Below, piece by piece: positions 53,777 to 61,992 of a stretch of DNA of 64,000 nucleotides (position 1 is its first letter; every line of letters starts with the position of its first letter). Source of the DNA: SIG589 sp964566175 (lineage in GTDB: Bacteria > Bacillota > Clostridia > Oscillospirales > Acutalibacteraceae); contig CAZMHU010000001.1 in NCBI GenBank assembly GCA_964566175.1, positions 72,152 to 136,151 on the forward strand, in the 5' to 3' direction. The position numbers were made by a program, and so were the translations under genes. The notes below the pieces were generated by a model. That model ran no database searches, was not told the origin of the DNA, and worked only from the letters and a program-made list of their open reading frames with translations.

Positions 53777-53797
53777 AGTGTTTTCCTCCTTGTCAGA

Positions 53798-54055
53798 CTA
53801 CTTTGCCTTTTCGATAATCTCGACCACACGCCAGTGTTTATCCTTGGAGAGGGGTCTTGTTTCCATAACGAGTACGCGATCGCCTACGCCGCAGGCATTG
53901 TTCTCATCATGAGCCTTAAGCTTTACGGTCTTCTTTATGATCTTGTCATAAAGAGGATGCTTTATGTTGTCCTTAATGGCAACAACAACGGTTTTATCCA
54001 TCTTGTCGCTAACAACATAACCGGTTCTTGTTTTACGAAGATTTCTTTCGCTCAC
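53798..54055 (-). CDS. rpsQ: 30S ribosomal protein S17
   Basis: An 85-residue OB-fold protein. Recognised by TRTGYVVSDKMDKTVVV and the ETRPLSKDKHWRVVEI segment. Confidence 0.98.
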   Translation of the reverse strand: MSERNLRKTRTGYVVSDKMDKTVVVAIKDNIKHPLYDKIIKKTVKLKAHDENNACGVGDRVLVMETRPLSKDKHWRVVEIIEKAK

Positions 54056-54074
54056 AGCTAATTACCTGCCTTTC

Positions 54075-54281
54075 TTAGGAATTAGCGCTGTCTTTAAGTT
54101 CAATCTCACGCATAACAGTCTTTACACGTGCGATGTCTTTCTTAACAGCACTGATTCTGGTCGGGTTGTCGAGCTGGTTGATAGTAAGCTGGAAACGGAG
54201 TTTGAACAATTCGTCGTTTAAACTTGCCAACTGCTCTTTAAGTTCCGGTAAGGTCTTTTCTCTGATTTCCTGTGCCTTCAT
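54075..54281 (-). CDS. rpmC: 50S ribosomal protein L29
   Basis: A 68-residue two-helix protein at the peptide exit tunnel. LPELKEQLASLNDELFKLRF is the family pattern. Its start overlaps the rplP stop codon by one base (TAATG). Confidence 0.98.
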   Translation of the reverse strand: MKAQEIREKTLPELKEQLASLNDELFKLRFQLTINQLDNPTRISAVKKDIARVKTVMREIELKDSANS

Positions 54282-54700
54282 TACTGCTCAACCTCCTCTT
54301 TAGCAACAAACTTGCACTTAATCGGAAGTTTGTTTGCAGCAAGACGCATAGCCTCTTGAGCCTGCTCCTTGCTGACACCGCCGATTTCAAACATAACACG
54401 GCCCGGTTTAACAACGGCTACCCAATACTCGGGTGAACCTTTACCTGAACCCATTCGGGTTTCAGCCGGCTTTTCGGTTATCGGCTTGTCGGGGAATATC
54501 TTTATCCATACCTGACCGCCACGCTTGATATAACGTGTCATAGCGATACGGGCAGCTTCAATCTGGTTAGAGGTAATCCACGCCGGCTCAGTTGCCTGAA
54601 GACCGAAATCACCGTATGTTACGGTGTTTCCGCGGGAAGCAGTACCGGTAAGACGGCCGCGCTGTACCCTGCGGTATTTAACACGCTTCGGTAATAACAT
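54281..54700 (-). CDS. rplP: 50S ribosomal protein L16
   Basis: A 139-residue protein near the A-site tRNA elbow. It begins MLLPKRVKYRRVQRG and carries KPAETRMGSGKGSPEYWVA. Its start and stop codons both overlap the neighbouring genes by one base (TAATG), so rpsC, rplP and rpmC are tightly coupled. Confidence 0.98.
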   Translation of the reverse strand: MLLPKRVKYRRVQRGRLTGTASRGNTVTYGDFGLQATEPAWITSNQIEAARIAMTRYIKRGGQVWIKIFPDKPITEKPAETRMGSGKGSPEYWVAVVKPGRVMFEIGGVSKEQAQEAMRLAANKLPIKCKFVAKEEVEQ

Positions 54701-55365
54701 TAGTGGGTTCCCCTTTCGTTCTTAGATTTGCGAGCATCGTGAAGAACTTCACCCTTGTAGAGCCAAACCTTAACACCGATACGTCCGTATGTGGTATTTG
54801 CCTCGGCAAAACCGTAGTCGATATCGGCGCGGATGGTCTGAAGCGGGATTGTTCCCTCATGATAATGCTCAGTTCTTGCGATTTCAGCGCCGCCGAGACG
54901 ACCCGAAACCTGTGTCTTAATACCCTTAGCGCCGAGTTTCATAGCACGTCCGATTGACATCTTGAGTGCACGACGGAAGGATACACGCTTTTCAAGCTGT
55001 GCTGCGATGTTTTCGGCAACGAGGGTAGCATCCAAATCGGGATTTTTAACCTCAACAATGTTGATAACAACGGGCTTGCCGAGCATCTTTTGGCACTTTT
55101 CGCGAAGTTTTTCGATTTCAGCGCCGTTACGTCCGATTACCATACCCGGTTTTGCACAGTGGATATGAATACGAACCTTAGAAGCGTCACGTTCAATCTC
55201 AATCTTCGGAACGCCTGCTTGATACAGTGTTTTCTTCAAATACTTGCGGAGGTTATAGTCCTCTACCAATGTATCGCCGAAAACGTTGTCCTTGGTGAAC
55301 CAACGGGAATTCCAGTTTTTGATAACGCCAACACGGAATCCGTTAGGATTAACTTTCTGGCCCAT
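54700..55365 (-). CDS. rpsC: 30S ribosomal protein S3
   Basis: A 221-residue head protein with an N-terminal KH domain (VIGRNGAEIEKLREK, about residues 66-85). The S3 C-terminal domain has GAEIARTEHYHEG. It begins MGQKVNPNGFRVGV. Confidence 0.98.
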   Translation of the reverse strand: MGQKVNPNGFRVGVIKNWNSRWFTKDNVFGDTLVEDYNLRKYLKKTLYQAGVPKIEIERDASKVRIHIHCAKPGMVIGRNGAEIEKLREKCQKMLGKPVVINIVEVKNPDLDATLVAENIAAQLEKRVSFRRALKMSIGRAMKLGAKGIKTQVSGRLGGAEIARTEHYHEGTIPLQTIRADIDYGFAEANTTYGRIGVKVWLYKGEVLHDARKSKNERGTH

Positions 55366-55380
55366 AACTAAACCTCCTTC

Positions 55381-55719
55381 TTAGTTTTCACGTTCTTTAA
55401 GAACGAGTGTAACATGAGATGTTCTCTTTAAAATGCGGTGTGCACGTCCGTGATCCTTCGGGCGGATTCTCTTAAGAGTCGGGCCCGGACATACGGAACA
55501 CTCAGCCACATAAAGCTTTGATACGTCCATGTTGTGATTGTTTTCAGCATTTGCAATAGCAGACTTCAAAAGTTGCTCCAAATACTCACAGGCGGCCTTA
55601 GGTGTAAACTTGAGAATAGCCATAGCCTTTTCGGCGTCCTGATTGCGGATGAGATCCAAAACAATCTTCACCTTACGAGGTGAAATACGGGCGTACTTCA
55701 GTGTTGCCCTTGCTTCCAT
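55381..55719 (-). CDS. rplV: 50S ribosomal protein L22
   Basis: A 112-residue exit-tunnel protein. Recognised by ARISPRKVKIVLDLIR and the C-terminal GRAHRILKRTSHVTLV segment, which includes the conserved tunnel loop. Confidence 0.98.
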   Translation of the reverse strand: MEARATLKYARISPRKVKIVLDLIRNQDAEKAMAILKFTPKAACEYLEQLLKSAIANAENNHNMDVSKLYVAECSVCPGPTLKRIRPKDHGRAHRILKRTSHVTLVLKEREN

Positions 55720-55742
55720 AGTTTAACTCTCCTTTCAACCGC

Positions 55743-56015
55743 TTACTTAGTTGTCTTAGAACCGGCATGTCCCTTAAATGTTCTTGTGGGAGCAAATTCG
55801 CCGAGCTTGTGTCCAACCATATCCTCGGTTACATATACCGGAACGTGTTTACGTCCGTCATGCACCGCAAATGTGTGTCCGACGAAATCGGGGAATATTG
55901 TTGAAGAACGGCTCCAGGTCTTTAAAACCCTTTTTTCACCGGCATTATTCATTTCACGAACTCTCTTGAGCAGAACGGGCTGCACATAAGGTCCTTTTTT
56001 AACGCTTCTTCCCAT
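55743..56015 (-). CDS. rpsS: 30S ribosomal protein S19
   Basis: A 90-residue head protein. It begins MGRSVKKGPYVQPVLL and contains DFVGHTFAVHDGRKHVPV and GHKLGEFAPTRTFKGH. Confidence 0.98.
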   Translation of the reverse strand: MGRSVKKGPYVQPVLLKRVREMNNAGEKRVLKTWSRSSTIFPDFVGHTFAVHDGRKHVPVYVTEDMVGHKLGEFAPTRTFKGHAGSKTTK

Positions 56016-56037
56016 TACTTAAACTCCTTTCGTCCGA

Positions 56038-56871
56038 CTAATTGGCATTTCTGCGCTTAACAATATACTTGTCAGTACGCTTATGCTTATCACGAGTCTT
56101 ATAACCGAGTGCGGGCTTGCCCCAAGGTGTAACAGGACCGGGACGTCCAATCGGGGATTTGCCCTCACCACCACCGTGCGGGTGATCATTCGGGTTCATG
56201 ACAGAACCGCGTACGGTCGGTCTCCAACCCATATGACGCTTACGTCCTGCCTTACCGATGTTGATGTTGCTGTGCTCAGGATTACTTACCTGACCAACAG
56301 TTGCCATACAACCAACCGGTACGTTGCGAAGTTCGCCGGACGGGAGACGAAGAAGTGCATATCCGTTTTCCTTAGCCATAAGTTGAGCCATATTACCTGC
56401 GGAACGAGCAAGCTGAGCGCCGCGACCGGGGTGAAGTTCAACGTTGTGAAGGAATGTACCAACAGGAATGTTGGTGAGCGGAAGTGCGTTTCCTGTAACG
56501 ATATCGGCATCCGGACCGCTAACTACGGTGTCGCCAACCTTAAGACCGACAGGAGCGATGATGTAACGCTTTTCGCCGTCCTCATACTCAACAAGGGCGA
56601 TGAAAGCAGTACGGTTCGGATCGTACTCCAAAGTCTTAACGGTTGCCGGAACGCCGAAACGCTCACGCTTAAAATCAATAACTCTGTACTTTCTGCGATT
56701 TCCGCCGCCGCGATGGCGAACGGTTATGCGGCCATAACTGTTACGACCGGCATTTTTCTTTATCGGCTCAAGCAAACTTTTCTCGGGAGCAACCTTGGAA
56801 AGACCGGAATAATCCATAGAGGTCATACCGCGGCGACCCGGTGTAGTCGGCTTATAATGTTTTATTGCCAT
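56038..56871 (-). CDS. rplB: 50S ribosomal protein L2
   Basis: A 277-residue protein near the peptidyl-transferase centre. It begins MAIKHYKPTTPGRRGMT, and the C-terminal half carries VMNPNDHPHGGGEGKSPIG with the functionally conserved histidine. The ATG at 56871 has GGAGAGTG upstream. A 94-base structured spacer separates it from rplW. Confidence 0.98.
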   Translation of the reverse strand: MAIKHYKPTTPGRRGMTSMDYSGLSKVAPEKSLLEPIKKNAGRNSYGRITVRHRGGGNRRKYRVIDFKRERFGVPATVKTLEYDPNRTAFIALVEYEDGEKRYIIAPVGLKVGDTVVSGPDADIVTGNALPLTNIPVGTFLHNVELHPGRGAQLARSAGNMAQLMAKENGYALLRLPSGELRNVPVGCMATVGQVSNPEHSNINIGKAGRKRHMGWRPTVRGSVMNPNDHPHGGGEGKSPIGRPGPVTPWGKPALGYKTRDKHKRTDKYIVKRRNAN

Positions 56872-56965
56872 TTGTTTCACTCTCCTATTTAGGCTTAGCG
56901 AGACGGTTTTCCGCCTCATACATCACCGGAAATCATTTATATTTGATTTCGTATGAATCGTAAAC
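56872..56965 (-). promoter_or_regulatory. Structured spacer with two hairpins ahead of rplB
   Basis: On the messenger, hairpin 1 pairs CATACGAAATCA with TGATTTC and GTATG (7 plus 5 pairs, with a one-sided internal loop). Hairpin 2 pairs GAGGCGG with CCGTCTC across an AAAA loop. The spacer is longer than most in this operon, and the rplB ribosome site follows it. The role is unknown. Confidence 0.5.
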
Positions 56966-57259
56966 TTATTTAAGACCGTCGAAGAACGCGATCGGCTTAG
57001 AATCCGACTTCAGTGTTACAATGGCCTTCTTCCAAGATGAAGTGTAGCCGCTGTAACGACCCATGCGTCTTTCCTGTCCGCGAACGCTGATGGTATTAAC
57101 CTTGGCAACCTGAACCTTGAAAAGGTTTTCAACAGCCTCGGCGATGAGCACCTTGTTGGCATCTTTAGCAACCTTGAAGGTGTATTTCTTATCAGCAATT
57201 CCGGCCATGCTCTTTTCTGTGATGATAGGAGCGATAATTACATTTTCGTAGGCCTGCAT
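56966..57259 (-). CDS. rplW: 50S ribosomal protein L23
   Basis: A 97-residue exit-tunnel protein and docking site for trigger factor. Recognised by IITEKSMAGIADKKYTFKV and RMGRYSGYTSSWKKAIVTL. Its start overlaps the rplD stop by one base (TAATG). Confidence 0.97.
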   Translation of the reverse strand: MQAYENVIIAPIITEKSMAGIADKKYTFKVAKDANKVLIAEAVENLFKVQVAKVNTISVRGQERRMGRYSGYTSSWKKAIVTLKSDSKPIAFFDGLK

Positions 57260-57882
57260 TATGCGTATACCTCCTCAATCTTTGCCACAGCACTCTTAAC
57301 GATTACGAGTGAATCAGCGTTCACGATATCGTAGGTGTTGATGGTGTTATACTGAGCGGTCTTAAGACCCGGAATGTTTGCACAACTCTTAACGTTAACC
57401 GGATTATTGTCGGCTAAAACGAGGAGTGTCTTCTTTCCGGCGCCGATAGCCTTCAGGCAATCAACAACAGCTCTGGTCTTGTAGTTTTCAAGTTTTAACT
57501 CATCAAGAACGATGAGAGCCTTATTCTGCACCTTATCGGAAAGGGCAGACTTAATGGCAAGAGCGCGTACCTTTTTGTTGAGAGAATAGGAATAATCTCT
57601 CGGCTTCGGAGCGTGGACAATACCGCCGTGTCTCCACTGAGGAGCACGTGTAGAGCCCTGTCTTGCGTGACCTGTGCCCTTCTGTCTCCACGGCTTCTTT
57701 CCGCCGCCGGAAACCTCTGTGCGAGTAAGTGTGGACTGCGTTCCCTGACGCTTATTGGCAAGGTAGTTTACAACAGCCATGTGCATAACAACCACATTGG
57801 GTTCAATTCCGAATACAGCCTTGTCGAGTGTTATCTTATCAACACTATTACCGGCCATATCAACAACTGCTAATCTAGGCAT
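57259..57882 (-). CDS. rplD: 50S ribosomal protein L4
   Basis: A 207-residue exit-tunnel protein, which in some bacteria represses the S10 operon by acting on its leader. The tunnel loop segment GGGKKPWRQKGTGHARQGS is present. It is coupled to rplW. Confidence 0.98.
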   Translation of the reverse strand: MPRLAVVDMAGNSVDKITLDKAVFGIEPNVVVMHMAVVNYLANKRQGTQSTLTRTEVSGGGKKPWRQKGTGHARQGSTRAPQWRHGGIVHAPKPRDYSYSLNKKVRALAIKSALSDKVQNKALIVLDELKLENYKTRAVVDCLKAIGAGKKTLLVLADNNPVNVKSCANIPGLKTAQYNTINTYDIVNADSLVIVKSAVAKIEEVYA

Positions 57883-57902
57883 ATTTTACACTCTCCTTCC
57901 CA

Positions 57903-58535
57903 TTAGGCCTTAACGCTGTCGAAAAGAACAACGATTCCGCCCTTGGGGCCCGGAACGGCGCCCTTAACGGCGATGATGTTGTTTTCAGCGTCAACCTTAA
58001 CTACATCCAAGTTCTGAACGGTTACACGCTCAGCACCCAAATGTCCGGCCATCTTCTTGCCCTTCATAACACGTGAAGGTGTTGAGCAAGCGCCCAACGA
58101 ACCGCCGTGTCTGGCAACAGGACCGGTACCGTGAGACATCTTAAGGCGAGCGAAGTTCCAGCGCTTGATAACACCGGCATAGCCCTTACCTTTGCTTGTG
58201 CCTCTTACATCAACCTTGTCGCCCTCTGCGAATACGTCTGCTTTGATAACGTCGCCAACGTTAACGGCGCTGATATCATCAAAACGGAACTCGCGGAGAA
58301 CCTTCTTGGGAGCAACATCGTTCTTTGTGAAGTGTCCCTTCATCGGCTTTGAAACCTTAGAAGCCTTCATATCGCCATAGCCGATCTGAACAGCCTCATA
58401 ACCGTCATTTTCAACCGTTTTTTTCTGGCAAACCATGCAAGGACCTGCCTCGATTACGGTTACGGGGATGACATTTCCCTTCTCGTCAAAAAGCTGGGTC
58501 ATACCGAGCTTTTTACCAACGATACCTTTGTTCAT
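57903..58535 (-). CDS. rplC: 50S ribosomal protein L3
   Basis: A 210-residue protein near the peptidyl-transferase centre. The start at 58535 (MNKGIVGKKLGMTQLF) has GGAGGAAG upstream. GTSKGKGYAGVIKRWNF is the conserved loop. Confidence 0.98.
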   Translation of the reverse strand: MNKGIVGKKLGMTQLFDEKGNVIPVTVIEAGPCMVCQKKTVENDGYEAVQIGYGDMKASKVSKPMKGHFTKNDVAPKKVLREFRFDDISAVNVGDVIKADVFAEGDKVDVRGTSKGKGYAGVIKRWNFARLKMSHGTGPVARHGGSLGACSTPSRVMKGKKMAGHLGAERVTVQNLDVVKVDAENNIIAVKGAVPGPKGGIVVLFDSVKA

Positions 58536-58594
58536 TATTCTTCCTCCTTTGGTTATTGGTTGACACATCGTGCCAACTTGACCACGTCAGCGCA

Positions 58595-58906
58595 TTAGAG
58601 TTTGATTTCAATCTCTACGCCGGCGGGGAGCTCAAGACCCATAAGAGCTTCAACTGTTTTGTTTGAAGGTCTTAATACGTCGATAAGCCTTTTGTGTGTT
58701 CTTGTTTCGAACTGCTCACGGCTGTCCTTATACTTATGAACAGCGCGCAAAATGGTAACAACCTCTTTCTCGGTCGGGAGCGGCACGGGACCCGAAACGC
58801 GAGCGCCTGTGCGCTTTGCGGTTTCAACGATCTTCTCAGCCGACTGGTCTACGAGAGCGTGGTCGTAACCCTTGATTCGAATTCTGATCTTTTCCTTTAC
58901 TGCCAT
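58595..58906 (-). CDS. rpsJ: 30S ribosomal protein S10
   Basis: A 103-residue protein of the small-subunit head (also the NusE antitermination factor). It begins MAVKEKIRIRIKGYDH and carries ARVSGPVPLPTEKEVVTIL. GGAGGCGACCAG precedes the ATG. It is first gene of the operon, after a long leader. Confidence 0.98.
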   Translation of the reverse strand: MAVKEKIRIRIKGYDHALVDQSAEKIVETAKRTGARVSGPVPLPTEKEVVTILRAVHKYKDSREQFETRTHKRLIDVLRPSNKTVEALMGLELPAGVEIEIKL

Positions 58907-59185
58907 CTTTCTGGTCGCCTCCTTGTGTGAGTTGGCGGGCAAAACTTACACTGTGCCGTGCGTTTCATCGCTGCACATTATAAAACCGGATAGGCTGGGG
59001 TCGCAGTCACATCCGGGTACGGTACAAAAACGTACCGTTGCACTTCAATAAGGTTCGCAAGTACCTTTAAGTGCAGGCTCTAAGTTTCTTTCGCCCGGTT
59101 TTTAAATCGGACATACTCCGCGGAAATTCCCCGACCCGAAGTCGGCCACCTCCCGCATCAACGCATATCAATACGCATAGCGTAC
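58907..59185 (-). promoter_or_regulatory. Long structured leader of the S10 operon
   Basis: About 280 bases from the promoter to rpsJ. Hairpins on the messenger include CCGAC/GTCGG (59146-59131), TGCACTT/AAGTGCA with an inner AGGT/ACCT stem (about 59076-59041), ACGGTAC/GTACCGT (about 59039-59018), and CCGGAT/ATCCGG followed by TTTTATAAT. The last arm can instead pair long-range: CCGGTTTT with the upstream AAAACCGG near 59100, which would close a branched domain. The two states are mutually exclusive, as in an attenuator. Confidence 0.6.
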
Positions 59186-59191
59186 TTAGGT

Positions 59192-59220
59192 ATATTACCA
59201 CAACATAATAAGAAAATCAA
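59192..59220 (-). promoter_or_regulatory. Sigma-A promoter of the S10-spc-alpha operon
   Basis: TTGATT (59215-59220), 17-base spacer, TAATAT (59192-59197) on the minus strand. Confidence 0.7.
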
Positions 59221-59256
59221 GTCTTTTTTAAAAAAAATTTAAGTTTTTTGTAGTGC

Positions 59257-59283
59257 AAAAAAGACCGGATAAAACCGGTCTTT
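59257..59283 (-). terminator. Intrinsic terminator after the HAD phosphatase gene
   Basis: AAAGACCGG/CCGGTCTTT stem followed by six T on the minus strand. It separates proS-HAD from the ribosomal operon. Confidence 0.88.
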
Positions 59284-59306
59284 ATACATTATATATTATA
59301 GGCATT

Positions 59307-60092
59307 TCAGTCAACGATTTCACCGACTCCGCCAAGCACTATGCTGGGTGCATACGGCATTTGTTTCATTTCTTCAATATCGGTAACGCCCGACAGGACA
59401 AGCACGGTATCAACACCCGATTCAATTCCCGCTATAATATCGGTGTCCATTCTGTCTCCGATTATTGCGGTATCTTTGGTTTCGCAGTCGAGTAATCTTA
59501 TACCGGTACGCATCATAAGGGGATTGGGTTTACCGAGGAAGTATGCCTGCTTGCCGGTTGCAAGTTCAATCGGAGCAATAAGAGCGCGCGTTGCGGGAAC
59601 AATCATATTCCCCTCAACAGGACCTGTCATATCCGGATTGGTTCCTATAAGTTTTGCGCCGTTTTTAACGAGTTTAACCGCTTTACATATATTTTGGTAG
59701 TTATATGTCTGTGTTTCGCCGACAACAACATAATCGGGATTGACATCGTTCATAACAATTCCGGCATTGTAAAGTGCGTTATAAAGACCCGCCTCACCTA
59801 TACAGTAAACAGAGCAACCCGGTTTTTGATTTTTAAGAAAATGTGCTGTTGCCAAACCGCTTGTGTAAAAATGGCTTTCGTCAACATCAAGTCCCATACG
59901 CGAAAGTTTTTGGCTGAGTTCAAGCGGCGAACGCTCGCTGCTGTTTGTTAAAAACAAAAACTTTTTGTCATTTTTTTGAAGCCAATTCAAAAATTCTTTA
60001 ACGCCGGGCAGCAGGTCGTTACCGTGATAGATAACGCCATCCATATCACATATAAAGCCTTTTTTCGCTCTTATGTTCTCAATAGTCTGCAT
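59307..60092 (-). CDS. HAD-IIA family sugar-phosphatase (NagD-like)
   Basis: A 261-residue cytoplasmic phosphatase. The HAD nucleophile motif is CDMDGVIYHG and motif II is FLTNSSE. The later GKPNPLMM and GDRMDTDI segments supply motif III and IV. A NagD-type C2 cap lies between. The substrate is unknown. The start at 60092 has GGAGGTGTC upstream; a longer in-frame extension overlaps proS and is rejected. Confidence 0.9.
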   Translation of the reverse strand: MQTIENIRAKKGFICDMDGVIYHGNDLLPGVKEFLNWLQKNDKKFLFLTNSSERSPLELSQKLSRMGLDVDESHFYTSGLATAHFLKNQKPGCSVYCIGEAGLYNALYNAGIVMNDVNPDYVVVGETQTYNYQNICKAVKLVKNGAKLIGTNPDMTGPVEGNMIVPATRALIAPIELATGKQAYFLGKPNPLMMRTGIRLLDCETKDTAIIGDRMDTDIIAGIESGVDTVLVLSGVTDIEEMKQMPYAPSIVLGGVGEIVD

Positions 60093-60106
60093 ATGACACC
60101 TCCGAT

Positions 60107-61540
60107 TTAATACGCCTTGCCCCAATAAAGCATTTTGTCGGCAGGCTTGCCACAGCAAACGCAGGTATCACCGATATGCTCCTGTTCAAACGGCATACAA
60201 CGTGAAGTTACGCCCGTCGTTTCCTTGAGTGCATCTTCACACTCACGTGAGCCGCACCACATAGCCTTTATGAAACCGGGATTCTCCTCTGCAAGTTTTG
60301 TCATCTCGTCAAGGCTGTGTGCCTCGTACGTCATACGCTCACGGCGTTCGAGTGCCGCTTTATACATATCGTCACGAACCGCCTGCAAAAGTTTCGGAAT
60401 TTCTTCTTCAATGCAGTCAAGTGAAACAAAATATTTCTGACGGTTATCGCGACGGACAATAACGCACTGATTTTTCTCAATATCCTTGGGGCCTATCTCA
60501 ACACGGAGCGGTACACCCTTCATTTCATATTCCGCAAATTTCCAACCGGGAGAATTATCTGTGAGGTCAATCTTAGTCCTCGCAACCTTTTTAATACGAT
60601 TATAAATCTCCTCCGCTTTTTCGGCAACGCCTTCCTTATGTGCTGCAATCGGGACAACTACTGTCTGTATCGGAGCAATGGCCGGCGGCAAAATAAGACC
60701 GTTGTCATCACCGTGGGTCATAATGATTGCGCCGATGAGACGTGTGGAAATCCCCCAAGAAGTTTCAAACGGTGTCACGGGGTTATTGTTCTTGTCGGTA
60801 TATTCGATTTCGAACGCTCTTGCAAAGCCGTCGCCGAAATAGTGCGACGTTCCGCTCTGTAATGCCTTTCCGTCATGCATTAGTGCCTCGATTGTATATG
60901 TGGCCTCGGCTCCTGCAAAGCGTTCTTTTTCGGTCTTTTCGCCCTTTACAACGGGTATTGCCAAATATTCTTCCGCAAAGCGGGCATAGATATTGAGCAT
61001 CTGTACCGTTTCGGCTTTTGCTTCCTCTGCGGTGGCGTGAAGAGTATGACCTTCCTGCCACAAAAACTCGCGCGAACGCAAGAACGGGCGTGTTGTTTTT
61101 TCCCAACGAACAACACTGCACCATTGATTATAAAGTTTAGGCAGGTCACGGTAGGAATGCACAATATTTTTAAAGTGGTCACAGAAGAGTGTTTCCGATG
61201 TAGGTCTCACACACAAACGCTCTTCAAGTTCTTCGCTTCCGCCGTGCGTAACCCAAGCAACCTCAGGCGCAAAGCCTTCAACGTGGTCTTTTTCCTTTTG
61301 AAGGAGACTTTCCGGAATGAACATAGGCATATAAACATTCTCGTGTCCTGTTTCCTTAAACATACCGTCCACTATCTTCTGAATGTTTTCCCAAATAGCA
61401 TATCCGTATGGGCGTATTATCATACAACCCTTAACCGACGAATAATCAATCAAATCCGCCTTGCGGACAACGTCGGTATACCATTTTGCAAAATCCTCAT
61501 CCATCGAGGTGATAGCCTTTACCATTTTCTCGTTTGACAT
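60107..61540 (-). CDS. proS: Prolyl-tRNA synthetase (short, type 3-like)
   Basis: A 477-residue class II synthetase without the editing INS domain found in long bacterial ProRS. It has motif 2 RWEKTTRPFLRSREFLWQEGH and the class II motif 3 region SWGISTRLIGAIIM. A C-terminal domain holds CGSRECEDALKE and the CVCCGK zinc-ligand candidates. This is the archaeal/eukaryotic-like type common in Clostridia. GGAGCGAAGT precedes the ATG at 61540. The leader is only about 30 bases, so there is no T-box. Confidence 0.95.
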   Translation of the reverse strand: MSNEKMVKAITSMDEDFAKWYTDVVRKADLIDYSSVKGCMIIRPYGYAIWENIQKIVDGMFKETGHENVYMPMFIPESLLQKEKDHVEGFAPEVAWVTHGGSEELEERLCVRPTSETLFCDHFKNIVHSYRDLPKLYNQWCSVVRWEKTTRPFLRSREFLWQEGHTLHATAEEAKAETVQMLNIYARFAEEYLAIPVVKGEKTEKERFAGAEATYTIEALMHDGKALQSGTSHYFGDGFARAFEIEYTDKNNNPVTPFETSWGISTRLIGAIIMTHGDDNGLILPPAIAPIQTVVVPIAAHKEGVAEKAEEIYNRIKKVARTKIDLTDNSPGWKFAEYEMKGVPLRVEIGPKDIEKNQCVIVRRDNRQKYFVSLDCIEEEIPKLLQAVRDDMYKAALERRERMTYEAHSLDEMTKLAEENPGFIKAMWCGSRECEDALKETTGVTSRCMPFEQEHIGDTCVCCGKPADKMLYWGKAY

Positions 61541-61574
61541 ATACTTCGCTCCGATTCTATTCATATCTTTTAGT

Positions 61575-61603
61575 ATTATACTTTAGTTTTTCGGATATTG
61601 CAA
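61575..61603 (-). promoter_or_regulatory. Sigma-A promoter of proS-HAD
   Basis: TTGCAA (61598-61603), 17-base spacer, TATAAT (61575-61580) on the minus strand. Confidence 0.78.
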
Positions 61604-61641
61604 TAATCTTTTAACTAAATTATTGTTTTTTAAAAAAACTG

Positions 61642-61670
61642 TTGACAAAGCCGCAATTTCAACATATCAT
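61642..61670 (+). promoter_or_regulatory. Sigma-A promoter of acpP
   Basis: TTGACA (61642-61647), 17-base spacer, TATCAT (61665-61670). The transcript would start with a GGTTC/GAACC hairpin at 61680-61694. Confidence 0.78.
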
Positions 61671-61722
61671 TCTATTGTAAGGTTCGCTTTGAACCGCTTT
61701 TATTAAAACGGAGGTTGATTTT

Positions 61723-61947
61723 ATGGTATTTGAAAAGGTAAAAGCAATTCTTGCTGAACAACTTGATGCTGACGAGGATTCGATAACTATGGAAACCGAT
61801 ATCGGTGATGACCTCGGAGCCGACAGTCTTGATGTTGTTGAACTTATAATGTCGCTTGAAGATGAATTTGATGTTGAAATTCCCGACGAGAATATTGAGG
61901 GAATAAAAACCGTTGGTGACATCGTAAATTACATACAAAACCAATAA
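61723..61947 (+). CDS. acpP: Acyl carrier protein
   Basis: A 74-residue acidic four-helix carrier of fatty-acid synthesis intermediates. The phosphopantetheine site is DSLD within LGADSLDVVELIM. CGGAGGTTG precedes the start. It is a single-gene unit, not next to fab genes here. Confidence 0.97.
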   Translation: MVFEKVKAILAEQLDADEDSITMETDIGDDLGADSLDVVELIMSLEDEFDVEIPDENIEGIKTVGDIVNYIQNQ

Positions 61948-61953
61948 GAAAAG

Positions 61954-61979
61954 AAAAGCCGCCCACAAGGCGGCTTTTT
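61954..61979 (+). terminator. Intrinsic terminator of acpP
   Basis: AAGCCGCC/GGCGGCTT stem (61956-61963 with 61969-61976) then TTTTT. The birA start follows closely, so some read-through is likely. Confidence 0.85.
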
Positions 61980-61992
61980 AGGTGTGATAGAA

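Noticed and set aside
56083..56892. A 269-residue open frame opposite rplB
   Set aside because: Shadow of the conserved L2 gene; no ribosome site or recognisable domain.
61541..61570. T-box upstream of proS
   Set aside because: The promoter lies too close; the leader is only about 30 bases.
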